Assembly: GCF_003026495.1 (NCBI RefSeq)
Contig: NZ_PYMA01000005.1
Location: 186,001-250,000 of the forward strand
Source: Photobacterium sanctipauli
Lineage (GTDB): Bacteria > Pseudomonadota > Gammaproteobacteria > Enterobacterales > Vibrionaceae
Length of the DNA: 64,000 nt
Reading direction: 5' to 3'
Part shown: positions 25,591-34,999 of the stretch, piece by piece
Numbering within the stretch: the first letter of the stretch is position 1
Layout: each line of letters opens with the position of its first letter
The notes under the pieces: generated by a model
Seen by the model: the letters and a program-made list of their open reading frames with translations, nothing else
What the model was told of the DNA's origin: nothing
Databases searched by the model: none
Translations under genes and position numbers: made by a program

Positions 25591-25820
25591 ACATTACGTT
25601 TTCAGAAGGTCGCATTATCGCCAACCAACATGAATTGGTTGTGCGTTTAAATGGCAATGCTCGTGTGACTTTGCAAGCCATGGTTGATGATGTGAACCTG
25701 ATGGGGAAGGGGGCCAATGTGATTACTGCAATGGGAAGCGGGGTCAATTGGTCTGTTAAACTCGATGACCAACAACAACTTGAACAAGTAGCAGAGGCCA
25801 TAGGTGTTGCTATTCAATAG
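25587..25820 (+). CDS. DUF3389-family small protein
   Basis: A 77-residue soluble protein beginning MNITFSEGRIIANQHELVVR. I recognise it as resembling the DUF3389 family of Vibrionaceae; no function is known to me. It has alternating beta and helix character and no membrane segment. The ATG overlaps the stop of the thioesterase gene, and the same pairing may be conserved in related genomes. Confidence 0.75.
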   Translation: MNITFSEGRIIANQHELVVRLNGNARVTLQAMVDDVNLMGKGANVITAMGSGVNWSVKLDDQQQLEQVAEAIGVAIQ

Positions 25821-25832
25821 TTGAAACTCCTT

Positions 25833-25859
25833 ATTGCCCTTACTGCCTGTAAGGGCAAT
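25833..25859 (+). terminator. Terminator-like hairpin
   Basis: ATTGCCCTTAC pairs with GTAAGGGCAAT over a 5-base loop, 13 bases after the DUF3389 stop. The trailing sequence GGCAATTT lacks a solid T run, so termination may be incomplete. Confidence 0.5.
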
Positions 25860-26053
25860 GGCAATTTAATTAAATCAATCCCAATTTAAATGAGAGCTTG
25901 AGCTCATTCCTGCCCTTTTTGACCTATTTTGCTGGCGATTAGCTGCTTTGTGTTGCATGCTGGTAATGCGAATAAATCTAATAAATTCATAACCTTGATG
26001 TTTATTCGTCTTGGGAATAATTGTCAGCTCAACAATGGGAAAAAGGATTGCCG

Positions 26054-26941
26054 ATGAATAGACCTCAGCTAAAAAAAATAGCTGAACTGGCGTATCGGAC
26101 CATGTTCCGGCAAGCGCCTGATTTGTGTGAAATTCAAGAAACATTTTATGGATGGGTGGTTTTTCTAGCGTCTAACAAAGGCCGTGTCGTCGTTAAGTTT
26201 TCAAGGGAAATCGGCCGCTTGGCTAAAGAGGTGGAAGGCCTTGAGCGCTTAGCTAAAGTGCTGCCTTGTAAAGTACCGGAAGTGTTATTTTTTGGTCGAG
26301 AAGACGGATATAGCTATATCGTTTTGGAGTGGGTTGAAGGGGTGTCAGCGCACCAGTTACCTACCGATGATAAGGCTATCGCCGCTTTTCGCGAAAGTTA
26401 CCTAAATATCTTGTTGTCACTTCATGAGCAACAAGCCCCGCAAGGATTCGAAGTTGGCAGCGGTGAATATGTGCCAAGTTTTCTTGATGCCTTCGAGCAA
26501 TGGATGGAGCCAGTATGCCGCTATGTACTCAGTAGTGGTTCGCCATTTTCTAAAGAGCTAAAAGCGTCCTTTACCTCACTGTGGGAACACAAAAGTGAAC
26601 TGTTGAACCCAATGTCTCAGCATAGTTCGTTGATTCACGATGACTGCCACCTTGGTAATGTGCTATTTGATCCTAAAACCTACCAAGTATCTGCGGTGCT
26701 TGATCCATGTGATGTTGGTTTTAAGCATCGGGAAATGGATCTTTTCCATCTATATGATGTTCGCCCCGAATTAGAACTTGTTGAGCATTATTGTCAGCAG
26801 CACCCATTAGACGATGGTTTTGAAGCCAGGCGATGGTTTTTCAGTTTATGGGATGATGCCAAGCATAGCCGTAATATGGGGTGGTATGATGAAGCTTGGC
26901 TACAGGATAAGGTAGATAAATATCAGCGATTTTTTTCATAA
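26054..26941 (+). CDS. Aminoglycoside-phosphotransferase-fold kinase
   Basis: The 295-residue protein shows the APH/choline kinase fold: GRVVVKFSREIGRLAKEVEGLERL in the N-lobe with the ATP-site Lys, the hinge IVLEWVEGVS, the catalytic loop LIHDDCHLGNVLFD, and the metal-binding AVLDPCDVGFKHREMDL. The ATG at 26054 is chosen for the AAGGA six bases upstream. Members phosphorylate antibiotics, sugars or small metabolites; nothing here indicates which. It stands alone between a thioesterase operon and a lipoprotein gene, so no resistance role is implied by context. Confidence 0.82.
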   Translation: MNRPQLKKIAELAYRTMFRQAPDLCEIQETFYGWVVFLASNKGRVVVKFSREIGRLAKEVEGLERLAKVLPCKVPEVLFFGREDGYSYIVLEWVEGVSAHQLPTDDKAIAAFRESYLNILLSLHEQQAPQGFEVGSGEYVPSFLDAFEQWMEPVCRYVLSSGSPFSKELKASFTSLWEHKSELLNPMSQHSSLIHDDCHLGNVLFDPKTYQVSAVLDPCDVGFKHREMDLFHLYDVRPELELVEHYCQQHPLDDGFEARRWFFSLWDDAKHSRNMGWYDEAWLQDKVDKYQRFFS

Positions 26942-27021
26942 GAATGAATTGTCTGCCTAGTTTGTCTGGGTATATTTGGTATATATTGAATTACATGGAT
27001 GTATAGGGAGAAATAATAATA

Positions 27022-27654
27022 ATGAAAAAAGTAAGTGCGCTGTTGCTGTTTTTATTGTTATCTGGATGTGCGCAGCAAACGACTCAAGTGACTGAGCCGA
27101 CACCAGAACCGGAAATTGGTGGGACGCCTGATCCAGAAACCCCGCCAGTAGTCGTTGAACCTGAAGTACCGGTTGAACCAGAAACATCAACGCCAGAAGT
27201 GATACCGGAACCAACACCTGAATCGAAACCGATTGAGCCTGTGGTTCCCGTTATGACTAAAACCGAAGATGGTAAGCTGATATTGGGTGCTGAAGAGTGG
27301 ATTTGGCTATCGCCAGCCAACCGTTATGTTCGTGCTCAAGTCGATTCAAATAAGAAACTGTCAACAATTGGTGTAAGCCAAGTTCAAGCATTTGAACGTG
27401 ATGGTTCTGATTGGGTCAAGTTTAGTGCAGGGGGCAACTCGGTTGAACTACCTGTCGAGCGTTGGTTAAAGAGTAAATCAGACGATACCCGACAAGCTGT
27501 TGTTAAGTTAAGGGCGAAACTTGGTGAGTTGAATGAACTTACAGAGTTTGCTTTGACAGCCGGTAAAGGCATTATCCTGGGTGGTAATTTTATTAAAGAC
27601 GTTGCCGTTGTTGATGGTAGCCGAAAATATGTACAACCTAAATCAGCTAAGTAA
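27022..27654 (+). CDS. Retropepsin-like (DUF785/RloA-type) lipoprotein with degenerate active site
   Basis: The 210-residue protein has a lipoprotein signal (LLFLLLSGCAQQ), a P/E/T/V-rich linker of about 60 residues, then a domain of the so-called ATP-dependent zinc protease or retropepsin-like family: KLILGAEEWIWLSP at the start and NFIKDVAVVDGSRKYVQPK at the end. In that family the catalytic motif is DTGATTSS; here the same place reads D108-S-N-K-K-L-S. The loop is therefore altered and the protein is unlikely to be an aspartic peptidase; it may be a structural or binding homologue. A terminator follows 16 bases after the stop. Confidence 0.75.
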   Translation: MKKVSALLLFLLLSGCAQQTTQVTEPTPEPEIGGTPDPETPPVVVEPEVPVEPETSTPEVIPEPTPESKPIEPVVPVMTKTEDGKLILGAEEWIWLSPANRYVRAQVDSNKKLSTIGVSQVQAFERDGSDWVKFSAGGNSVELPVERWLKSKSDDTRQAVVKLRAKLGELNELTEFALTAGKGIILGGNFIKDVAVVDGSRKYVQPKSAK

Positions 27655-27669
27655 TCTGATGTGCTAGAA

Positions 27670-27697
27670 AAAACGGCTGATTTCAGCCGTTTTTTTT
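27670..27697. terminator. Bidirectional terminator
   Basis: AAAACGGCTG pairs with CAGCCGTTTT, followed by a long T run on the plus strand and preceded by an A run. It serves the lipoprotein gene and the convergent DUF2797 gene. Confidence 0.85.
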
Positions 27698-27737
27698 ATG
27701 CTTAATTTAAGCTCAACAGACCTTAACCTTGCGAGGT

Positions 27738-28553
27738 TTACTCAGTTTCTACCATCACTTCGTAACTGGTGAATTTACGAATGTTAATCACACCCGTATC
27801 AAAGATGAGGTATTGGCCTTTGATGCCGAGTAATACGCCTTCGACAACAGGCTCTTTATCGAAATTATGCGACGTAATTTTGGTCGGGTATTGTTCGACC
27901 GGATAGAGGATGTCGACAATTTCCTCGTCGAGCGTTTCTACGGCATCTTCCCCATATAAAGCGAGCAACTCATTAATCTTGGCTTCGATTTCAGGTAGCA
28001 ACCTAGCGGCTTCTTCCTTAAGTGGTAGGGGATCGTTATCTCCTTTGAGCATTGCACGCCAGTTGGTTTTATCTGCAACCATATCGGCTAATGCCACTTC
28101 AGCGAGACCTGAAATTTGGCGTGTTTTCACTTTCAGAATCGGAAGTGCCTGCGTTGCACCTTGATCAATCCAACGGGTAGGGATTTGCGTATGGCGGGTA
28201 ATCCCCACTTTCAGCCCCGAAGTATTTGATAGGTAAACGTAATGCGGGATCATACAATTAGCTTCTCCCCACTCTGGTTCGCGACATGTGCCTTTGGCAT
28301 AGTGGCAAGTTTCCGGCTTCATGATACACATGTCACAACTGGCTAATTTCTTCATACAAGGGAAGCAATGGCCTTGTGAGTAGCTTTTCTTGGTTTTCTT
28401 ACCGCATGAGCAGCAGTAGATATTACCAGTATGGGTGAGTTTTAAGTGTTTACCGATAAGCGGATTCAGCGCGAGTTGCTCTTCACCGACTGGCAGAAAG
28501 TAGTCGACCTTCTCTCCCAGGGTTGATCGCATTTTATTCAGTGTACCTTGCAT
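27738..28553 (-). CDS. DUF2797-family zinc-ribbon protein with GIY-YIG-like segment
   Basis: The 271-residue protein has a Cys-rich N-terminal third (YCCSCGKKTKKS, GHCFPCMKKLASCDMC, then ETCHYAKGTC) that should bind zinc, followed by HYVYLSNTSGLKVGITR, which resembles the two strands of a GIY-YIG nuclease core, and WIDQGATQA. I assign it to DUF2797, whose function is not established. It is monocistronic with terminators on both sides. A nucleic acid-related role is inference from the two motifs. Confidence 0.75.
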   Translation of the reverse strand: MQGTLNKMRSTLGEKVDYFLPVGEEQLALNPLIGKHLKLTHTGNIYCCSCGKKTKKSYSQGHCFPCMKKLASCDMCIMKPETCHYAKGTCREPEWGEANCMIPHYVYLSNTSGLKVGITRHTQIPTRWIDQGATQALPILKVKTRQISGLAEVALADMVADKTNWRAMLKGDNDPLPLKEEAARLLPEIEAKINELLALYGEDAVETLDEEIVDILYPVEQYPTKITSHNFDKEPVVEGVLLGIKGQYLIFDTGVINIRKFTSYEVMVETE

Positions 28554-28792
28554 GACTTTGCTCTTGTCGTTGTATTTTGGGTGATAATACCAGCCTACGT
28601 AATAGCGTGCTGCATTAATCCTGAATTCATATTAATTATGACTATCTATATAGTTTCATTTGTAAATTTTTGTAAGTCCAAAGTGGTAATTGTTTACTGT
28701 TGTTTGCAGATTGGTATCATTCTCTTATCTAAGTGTACGTTTTTTCGGCATTGATATTACTTGGGTACAAACAATAATAAGGAAGTGAGCAA

Positions 28793-29239
28793 ATGAAAAA
28801 GTTAGTTATTGCGGGGCTTGTTTTAACAGCAACCAGTATTTCGGCCAGCCCTTTTGAAAAGCCAACAGATGCAATTGAATACCGCCAGTCAGCTTTCTCG
28901 ATGATCGCCACCAACTTTGGCGACATGGCTGAAATGGTTAAGGGTCGTAAAGATTGGGATCAACAGCAATTTAGCCAGCGTGCGCAGTTTATTTCTCAAT
29001 TATCACTAATGCCGGAAGAGGCGTTTGCCGTTGAAGGTACTGATAAGGGTGATACTAAAGCAAAACCAGAAATTTGGTCTGACTGGGACGGCTTTACAGC
29101 GAAACTAAACAAGTTCCAAGGCGACATGGCTAACTTGGCAAAAGTGTCAATGGACGGTGATGAGCGAGCCACTAAGCGTGCGTTTGGTGAAGCAGCGAAG
29201 AACTGTAAATCTTGCCATAGCGATTACAAGTACCGCTAA
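28793..29239 (+). CDS. Cytochrome c'
   Basis: The 148-residue protein has a signal peptide (LVIAGLVLTATSISA) and a four-helix-bundle body ending with the haem-attachment motif NCKSCHSDYKYR at the extreme C-terminus, the layout of cytochrome c' (about 125 mature residues). Such proteins bind NO or CO and are often linked to protection against nitric oxide. It faces a cytochrome b561 gene convergently across a shared terminator. The two are likely functional partners at the membrane. Confidence 0.88.
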   Translation: MKKLVIAGLVLTATSISASPFEKPTDAIEYRQSAFSMIATNFGDMAEMVKGRKDWDQQQFSQRAQFISQLSLMPEEAFAVEGTDKGDTKAKPEIWSDWDGFTAKLNKFQGDMANLAKVSMDGDERATKRAFGEAAKNCKSCHSDYKYR

Positions 29240-29264
29240 ACCAGCGTTACCGTTATTTGAAACA

Positions 29265-29300
29265 AAGCCCAATGTGATAAATAAACACATTGGGCTTTTT
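29265..29300. terminator. Bidirectional terminator
   Basis: AAAGCCCAATGTG pairs with CACATTGGGCTTT over an 8-base loop between the convergent cytochrome genes, with T-rich flanks. Confidence 0.85.
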
Positions 29301-29323
29301 AGTTGATGCAACGAAATGAAGGA

Positions 29324-30004
29324 TTAGAACAGGTAGACAACTATATCTTTGGCAAACTGTTGGTAAATCACTGTACCAATAATGATGAATACTCCCCAAG
29401 CTATCAGGCTGTTTGTTAGCTTAGGTTTGTCATTTTCATCCAGTGATTTCTTACCATGCAACATTGGTAGAATCAGGTTTTCTTTTTTAAGCAAGTAAAC
29501 CACGATGGCAAATAAATGAAGGCCAATTGCACCTAGCATGATGTTGAAATTAATGGCGTGGATTTCTGTCATCAGGCTGCTAGTAGCGCCGCTGACATAC
29601 ATGGCAAACGGCCCTTCTGAAATGATGTCATCGGTTGCAAATAGCCCAGTGGTTAACTGGGTTGCAATAAGCAACATAAAGGCAACTACCATGTAGGCGC
29701 CAGCCGGATTATGGCCGACATGCGATGGTTTGTCCTTTGAATGCATACTCGCCAAGTACTTCAAAGTGGTACGGGGTGAACGTACAAAGTGCGTAAATTT
29801 GGCTGTGTCGCTACCAACCACACCCCAGACAAAACGGGTGAGTAACAGCGCGAGAAGAAAGTAGGCAATGCTAAAGTGCCAATCCATTAATCCTTCTGTA
29901 CCTGTATACCACAGGCCAGCAATCGAAAGTGCTTGAAGCCAATGGTAGCCACGAATAAAACTGTCCCAAACGGGAATCGGCTGAACAGACGTTTGCATAT
30001 TCAC
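29324..30004 (-). CDS. Cytochrome b561-family membrane protein
   Basis: The 226-residue protein has four main membrane segments and the haem-ligand His residues of the bacterial cytochrome b561 (CybB-like/thiosulfate reductase b) family, seen in IRGYHWLQALSIAGLW and TEIHAINFNIMLGAIGLHLFAIVVY. It would pass electrons from the quinol pool to a periplasmic haem protein. The cytochrome c' gene is convergent and close by, a frequent pairing. The start ATG at 30004 gives a normal N-terminus. Confidence 0.85.
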   Translation of the reverse strand: MNMQTSVQPIPVWDSFIRGYHWLQALSIAGLWYTGTEGLMDWHFSIAYFLLALLLTRFVWGVVGSDTAKFTHFVRSPRTTLKYLASMHSKDKPSHVGHNPAGAYMVVAFMLLIATQLTTGLFATDDIISEGPFAMYVSGATSSLMTEIHAINFNIMLGAIGLHLFAIVVYLLKKENLILPMLHGKKSLDENDKPKLTNSLIAWGVFIIIGTVIYQQFAKDIVVYLF

Positions 30005-30106
30005 TCCCTGACAACGACGTTAATAAACCTATAAACTTGATAAGGGTATTTTACAGGGTGTGTACAAACACGCTACAAGGTAGGGCTAACATTTTCAAAT
30101 ATTTAC

Positions 30107-30145
30107 AAAAGCCCCTGTGACAAAATGTCACAGGGGCTTTTATCT
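30107..30145. terminator. Terminator between cti and cytochrome b561
   Basis: AAAAGCCCCTGTGAC pairs with GTCACAGGGGCTTTT over a 5-base loop, 30 bases after the cti stop. It ends the cti transcript on the minus strand. Confidence 0.85.
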
Positions 30146-30170
30146 TAGCTTGCTATGGCAATGTAAAGTG

Positions 30171-32546
30171 TTAGCGGTTTTGCAGGCGGTTATAATCGAG
30201 TAGGCCAGCTTCAACTGGATACGCATCTCGGTATAGCTGGTTTAATTTGTCGCTGAACGCCCAGAAATCCGGTGCGGTTCTGCGCACGGCGTATTTATCT
30301 AGCAGCTCTCTATAGGCCTGCTCTGAATCGACATAACTGAGTTGGATGGCCAGCATTGGTAGTTGAGACTCTTTTACATGCCAAAACGCGCCTGGATAGC
30401 TGCCAAGGATCCCTTTGACCAGAGTGACATCATCAAGCTCGTAAAGGCGATTAGATTCTTCATTAAACAGGCTGGAAATATTCTTATGGGCGCTGTTTTG
30501 TATAAGCGTGAACATCTGGGCGGGTGCTTTAGTGTCTGTCGGCTCAACCATAATGAAAGTCAGCTCTGGTAAGAGGTTGGCTGGCTTGCCAGTAACCGAG
30601 TCAATCGACTCAAGCGCTTTAATTGATTGTGGTTGCAATGAGGCATCCTTAAAGGCGTAGCGAGTTGAGTTAACCGATTCAAGCTTCTGTTCTAGCATAA
30701 ACAGTAATTCACCCTTTGGATTCGTTGTTTTGTACTCAACGCCTGATGGTTGATCAAATTGGTTGATATCGCCTTTGATAAAGTCACTTAGGTGCTGGTT
30801 GGCCCCTTGATACCAGTCTGCCAACTCTTTGCGTCGAACATCGGCTGGGAGTAGTGACAGGAAGTTAGATTCACCTTCCATACGTAAGAAGTCCATGTAC
30901 ATGCGTGTCACTAACTGGTGGCCAAAATTACCATAAACATCAAAGCCTGCAACGAGGAGGTAGTGGATACGCTCTAGCAAAGAGTAATCAAGTACCCATG
31001 CTGTTTTTGGGTGGTCGCCAACCAGCCCTTTGGTTACGGTTGCACTATCAAAATGGCGGAAAACGGTGAGTGTTGCATTCGGGTTATGGCCATCACCTTC
31101 CCAAATAAGCTCAGTCGTTAGATGTTCGCCATTTTTAAATGCCTCTGAGAGGAATTCATTTTTAGCACGTAGGAACCGACCTTGCTGCTTGGCATAAGAC
31201 ACCCAGTTTGAGATCGGCAGTGTGTTACTCTCTTTTTCTGCTGGCAAGCGCAGGTTATGTGCTTGTGAGGCATAAAACTCATTCACGCTTGGGGTATCCG
31301 ACATCGCGGGATCAACGAAGAAAACCCAGAAGCGATCATTAATCACATTTAGCGCTAATTGCCCACGGCAAACCGGGCCTTTAATGAAGCCCATAATGGT
31401 GTTTTGGGCATTATCAAGCATGAAGCGATAACGGCTGTTTACCGGCAACTGGCTAAATGCCATTAATGGGTTAGCCGCTAGTTTAGGCTCATACCCGGGT
31501 AGAGCAGAGACTGTGTAAGTTGGTTCGATGAAAAGCGCTTTATAACGTTCAAGCTTGGTATTGTTGAGCGCATAGGGCATGTGTGTTTTATCAACAATGG
31601 TCTCTCTTACTTGCTGAAAGCGATAGTAGACTCTGTCAGCATGAGGATCATCAAATGGCCTTCTGGTTGCAATAAGGTCAATTGGCTGGCCGGGGGCAGT
31701 ACGCGAGCGTACTAATTTAAAGAAGGTAGGGTTGGCTTCATCATCAAAATAGAGGTGTGAGACAAAAAGGTGTTCGTAGATATAACGGCTGACTAGTTGT
31801 TGCTTTAGGCTGGTGCCGTTGAAGAAGGCTTCCCATTGAGCGACTTTCGCCATGGTGGCTTCGCTAGGGGCTGGCACTGATGCCATTGGTGAGCCAGCGG
31901 CTAACCAGTCCATCAATATTTGATTTTCAGTATCGCTAATTTGTGGCAGGCCATAGGGCATTCCCCATTGTGGATAGCTTTGCTCATAACTGGCCATTTC
32001 CTCAATGGTGGGGCACTGTTGATCTCGGTCTAGGGAAAAATCCCATTGGCTGTCTTCAAGTACTGCTTGGGTAGGGAGTGGGTGTGCTTGTTTTAGTTGT
32101 AGCATCCTTGCCATCACACCTGCTTGGGTGTTAGCTTCGGCTGATTGCTCTCGTTCGTTTAATACTGGGGTAAAGCCTTTCTCACGCCATTCAGCGGTAG
32201 TTTGCGCATCAATAAACATTCGGGTGGTATTGGCGGCAAGTAGACGAGTGCCATGGTACACCTTTTCTTTATTCGAACCTCGATCGATACCTTCTGCTGA
32301 TGACATCTTCAACTGGCAAGGCGCATCATAACAGGCGTGGCAGACAACACATCGGTTTTCAATGACTGGCTTTACGTCGGTGAGGTAGTTATTCGCCAGA
32401 GGAGCAGCTGGTGGAAGTATCCGCTGTTTTGGAGATGCTTCCCCATAAAGTTGATCGAAATTCAAACCTGCGTAGACGGCACAGCCTGAAAAAAAGAGGG
32501 TGATCGCCACCAAGAGTGTTCGTTTGCTGTTTTGTAAGTTAATCAT
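30171..32546 (-). CDS. cti: Fatty acid cis/trans isomerase
   Basis: Cti converts cis-unsaturated membrane fatty acids to trans, a rapid periplasmic response to solvents, heat or osmotic stress. The 791-residue protein has an N-terminal hydrophobic signal segment (TLLVAITLFFSGCAVYAG) and a cytochrome-c-type motif close after it, VIENRCVVCHACYDAPCQL, followed by the long family-specific domain. Length agrees with Pseudomonas and Vibrio Cti. A ToxR-like membrane regulator gene lies 177 bases upstream on the same strand. Confidence 0.92.
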   Translation of the reverse strand: MINLQNSKRTLLVAITLFFSGCAVYAGLNFDQLYGEASPKQRILPPAAPLANNYLTDVKPVIENRCVVCHACYDAPCQLKMSSAEGIDRGSNKEKVYHGTRLLAANTTRMFIDAQTTAEWREKGFTPVLNEREQSAEANTQAGVMARMLQLKQAHPLPTQAVLEDSQWDFSLDRDQQCPTIEEMASYEQSYPQWGMPYGLPQISDTENQILMDWLAAGSPMASVPAPSEATMAKVAQWEAFFNGTSLKQQLVSRYIYEHLFVSHLYFDDEANPTFFKLVRSRTAPGQPIDLIATRRPFDDPHADRVYYRFQQVRETIVDKTHMPYALNNTKLERYKALFIEPTYTVSALPGYEPKLAANPLMAFSQLPVNSRYRFMLDNAQNTIMGFIKGPVCRGQLALNVINDRFWVFFVDPAMSDTPSVNEFYASQAHNLRLPAEKESNTLPISNWVSYAKQQGRFLRAKNEFLSEAFKNGEHLTTELIWEGDGHNPNATLTVFRHFDSATVTKGLVGDHPKTAWVLDYSLLERIHYLLVAGFDVYGNFGHQLVTRMYMDFLRMEGESNFLSLLPADVRRKELADWYQGANQHLSDFIKGDINQFDQPSGVEYKTTNPKGELLFMLEQKLESVNSTRYAFKDASLQPQSIKALESIDSVTGKPANLLPELTFIMVEPTDTKAPAQMFTLIQNSAHKNISSLFNEESNRLYELDDVTLVKGILGSYPGAFWHVKESQLPMLAIQLSYVDSEQAYRELLDKYAVRRTAPDFWAFSDKLNQLYRDAYPVEAGLLDYNRLQNR

Positions 32547-32723
32547 TGTAATTATGGTCTTCTGTAGAATGCCGTTATTCTATGATTATATTGCAAAATG
32601 TGTCTGTGTTTTTTTATTTGTTTAATGAATTTATCACTGTGTTTCTGAATGATTTTGCAAACCATTAGAAACAAGTGAGCCATGCATTAGCATGGCTCAT
32701 GGTGTTTTGGGCGAATGTGTAGA

Positions 32724-33989
32724 TTAGTAATCTTCGTAATTGAACGTTGTAGCGGCTTGGTCACTGTTATGGGCCCAATAAAGGCCAACTTCGTCATTGA
32801 GCACCAGATCAAGGTAAGGTTGGTGGTATAACAAGTAAGTGTAGGAAATTGTCTTTGACTCAAACCTGTCTTTCACCTGCTTCTCAACCATCAAGGCGGT
32901 AGACTCATTTTCAGTGATCAAGTCGTTATCTTGATATGCCCAGTGGTACATGCCAGGTTTCAGCTCCCCGACCGCCATGAAAGGTGAATTGTTGACTGCT
33001 TGCGTAATGACTGCCGAGCCGATGGATAGTGCATGGTGATACTCGGTGTCTTTTTCAGCAATAAATGTGAGATACGAATGGTTAAGTTTGCCGTCTTTGT
33101 TCTTTGACATGTAGTGATAAACAACTTGCGAATCAATACCAGATTCATCAACAAACTTCAGAAACACTTCGGCCGTAGGATCCCGAGCCATATCCGTTTG
33201 GATAATTGGGTCTTTACGAATAATGTTTAGGTTCGTTAAGGTTTGGTGTTCAAACTTATCCCAGTCATTGAATGCGATCAGATAAGATTGATCGGTATAT
33301 GGCTGGCAATAATTAGCTTCATCGCGTCGACACCATGAGACAGAATAATGCTGTTCACCTTTGTAAGCGTAAAGCATGATATTAGTTAGATTAGCAACAG
33401 TGCCTTGTTTTTCATGCTGGGTATAAATTTTCTGGAGCTTGGATTCGAGATCATCAACACCGGCATTGCTTAAACCAATGATGGTGATATCGGTAGTCCC
33501 CAGTGTTAATGTACGTGTTAGGTATTCGTCTTGTGTCGGGTATTTGTAGCCATACACCCAATAGAGACTGGCAAGCGCAACCATGATCACCCCAAGTAAG
33601 CTCACCATGATATAGGGTAGGTAAGCACGGGTGATTTTGGTGAATTCAATCGGTTGCTTGTCGACATAAACTTCTTGGCTGAAGCGGGTGATTTGGTAAC
33701 CTACACGCGGCAAGGTTTCGACAATTTCACCTTTGCTGTTTTCTTGTAATTTGACACGCAGGCTTCGGATTGTTTGAAACAAAGATGCTTCAGATACTAC
33801 GCGTTCAGGCCAACCCGCCTTAAGTAATTCACTTTTAGTGACAGGGCGGTTCGCATTATCAATAAGAAATTGAAGAATATATTGCTCAGAAAGGTTGAGT
33901 TTTTGAGTCGTCGTTTCCGATTGGATCACACCAAGTGATGGTATGAAAAATACACCATTAATAAATTTATATTTATGCTTACCAGACAT
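32724..33989 (-). CDS. ToxR/CadC-like membrane-spanning transcriptional regulator
   Basis: The 421-residue protein has an N-terminal OmpR/ToxR winged helix (KLNLSEQYILQFLIDNANRP, then AGWPERVVSEASLFQTIRSLR and ETLPRVGYQI), a single membrane segment (YIMVSLLGVIMVALASLYWVYG, about residues 125-146) and a ~270-residue periplasmic domain that I do not recognise. This is the ToxR/CadC layout in which the periplasmic part senses conditions. The ATG at 33989 (GAGGTG upstream) is preferred over an upstream TTG at 34016. It lies just upstream of cti, suggesting envelope-stress control of lipid isomerisation. Confidence 0.85.
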   Translation of the reverse strand: MSGKHKYKFINGVFFIPSLGVIQSETTTQKLNLSEQYILQFLIDNANRPVTKSELLKAGWPERVVSEASLFQTIRSLRVKLQENSKGEIVETLPRVGYQITRFSQEVYVDKQPIEFTKITRAYLPYIMVSLLGVIMVALASLYWVYGYKYPTQDEYLTRTLTLGTTDITIIGLSNAGVDDLESKLQKIYTQHEKQGTVANLTNIMLYAYKGEQHYSVSWCRRDEANYCQPYTDQSYLIAFNDWDKFEHQTLTNLNIIRKDPIIQTDMARDPTAEVFLKFVDESGIDSQVVYHYMSKNKDGKLNHSYLTFIAEKDTEYHHALSIGSAVITQAVNNSPFMAVGELKPGMYHWAYQDNDLITENESTALMVEKQVKDRFESKTISYTYLLYHQPYLDLVLNDEVGLYWAHNSDQAATTFNYEDY

Positions 33990-34186
33990 CGACACCTCAA
34001 AATCGTTCTTACCCAATGATATTTATATATTCAACCTATTGACCTTATGGCTGAATGGTTTTGCTTACTGGTATAAGAAACGATCAATAACACATGTTTA
34101 TCATTTAGATAGATTTTATCATGAATAATGACAAATAAAATCATTACTTTTAAAAGGGATATGTGAAATATAGGGTAGGGTCTGAA

Positions 34187-34216
34187 TAAAAAAATAGGGA
34201 GGTCAATCCTCCCTAT
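34187..34216 (-). terminator. Terminator of the DUF3069 gene
   Basis: On the minus strand ATAGGGAGG pairs with CCTCCCTAT over a 5-base loop and is followed by seven T, about 20 bases after the stop. Confidence 0.85.
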
Positions 34217-34235
34217 ATCAGTAATTCTGAATAGA

Positions 34236-34688
34236 TTACTTTTTGAAGATTTCCATGAACTCACGCTTCATTGGCGGGTTACGGCGAGCTTTCTTAAGCT
34301 GCTTACACATGTCTTTCACACAGTTGTGTAGCACCTTGTCAAGTGTTACTGCTTTGTATTCAGTAAACTCGTCATCAGTCATGTCAGCTGGCTTTTGCGT
34401 CTCTTGCATTTCGCCTAGGAAGTCGACACCTGAGTAGCTCTGGCTTAGTGCAACAAGCGCGTGGAACTGTTCGAAGTTATCAAGCACATTTTGTGCACTT
34501 GCAGGTAGTTGATCCCATGCTTCGCGAGAAGTTGGCTCAGATGCTTTGTAAACGTTGATCAGCATGTCTAGAAGCTCTTCTGGCACTTCTTCAAATTCAA
34601 CTACTTGACGTAGCTCTGGTGAGCAATCGTCTAGTGTGAATTTTACTTCTTCAATGATTTGCTCTTCTTTGTTTTCGATATCAGACAT
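34236..34688 (-). CDS. DUF3069-family protein
   Basis: The 150-residue, mostly helical acidic protein begins MSDIENKEEQIIEEVKFTLD and ends with a basic stretch (KKARRNPPMKREFMEIFKK). I recognise it as resembling DUF3069 of Vibrionaceae and relatives; no function is known to me. No signal or membrane segment is visible. It has its own terminator and is divergent from the GGDEF response regulator. Confidence 0.7.
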   Translation of the reverse strand: MSDIENKEEQIIEEVKFTLDDCSPELRQVVEFEEVPEELLDMLINVYKASEPTSREAWDQLPASAQNVLDNFEQFHALVALSQSYSGVDFLGEMQETQKPADMTDDEFTEYKAVTLDKVLHNCVKDMCKQLKKARRNPPMKREFMEIFKK

Positions 34689-34999
34689 CGCTAATTCCTA
34701 CAGCATTAATAGTTTAAGGAGGGGAATCCTAAAGCCCTGTGGTAAAAAGTCAACTCTCACCCTATTTGAGTAAAGCGAGTTGAGCTTTTATCTGTTTAGA
34801 ATTTATCCTCAACTCAGTCAACTATACAAATAATAGGCATATATCAGAGTAACGAATTGTGAAGTGGGGACAAATTTTTGCTAACGAAATCACGTTAGCG
34901 GCTAAGAATGGCAACACGGCAGATATCAGATTTAGGTTAATCCATTTGCTGTGCTATAAATTATTGAGGGAATATTTTTGATATCAACGGGATACTTAC
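34689..34999. promoter_or_regulatory. Divergent intergenic region, DUF3069 / GGDEF regulator
   Basis: A 311-base AT-rich spacer. A 7-base inverted repeat, GCTAACG-N6-CGTTAGC, lies at 34880-34899 and could be an operator. No gene or RNA is supported. Confidence 0.4.

Noticed and set aside
26054-26941. Calling the APH-fold kinase an antibiotic resistance gene
   Set aside because: The fold is shared by many metabolic kinases, and there is no mobile element or resistance context.
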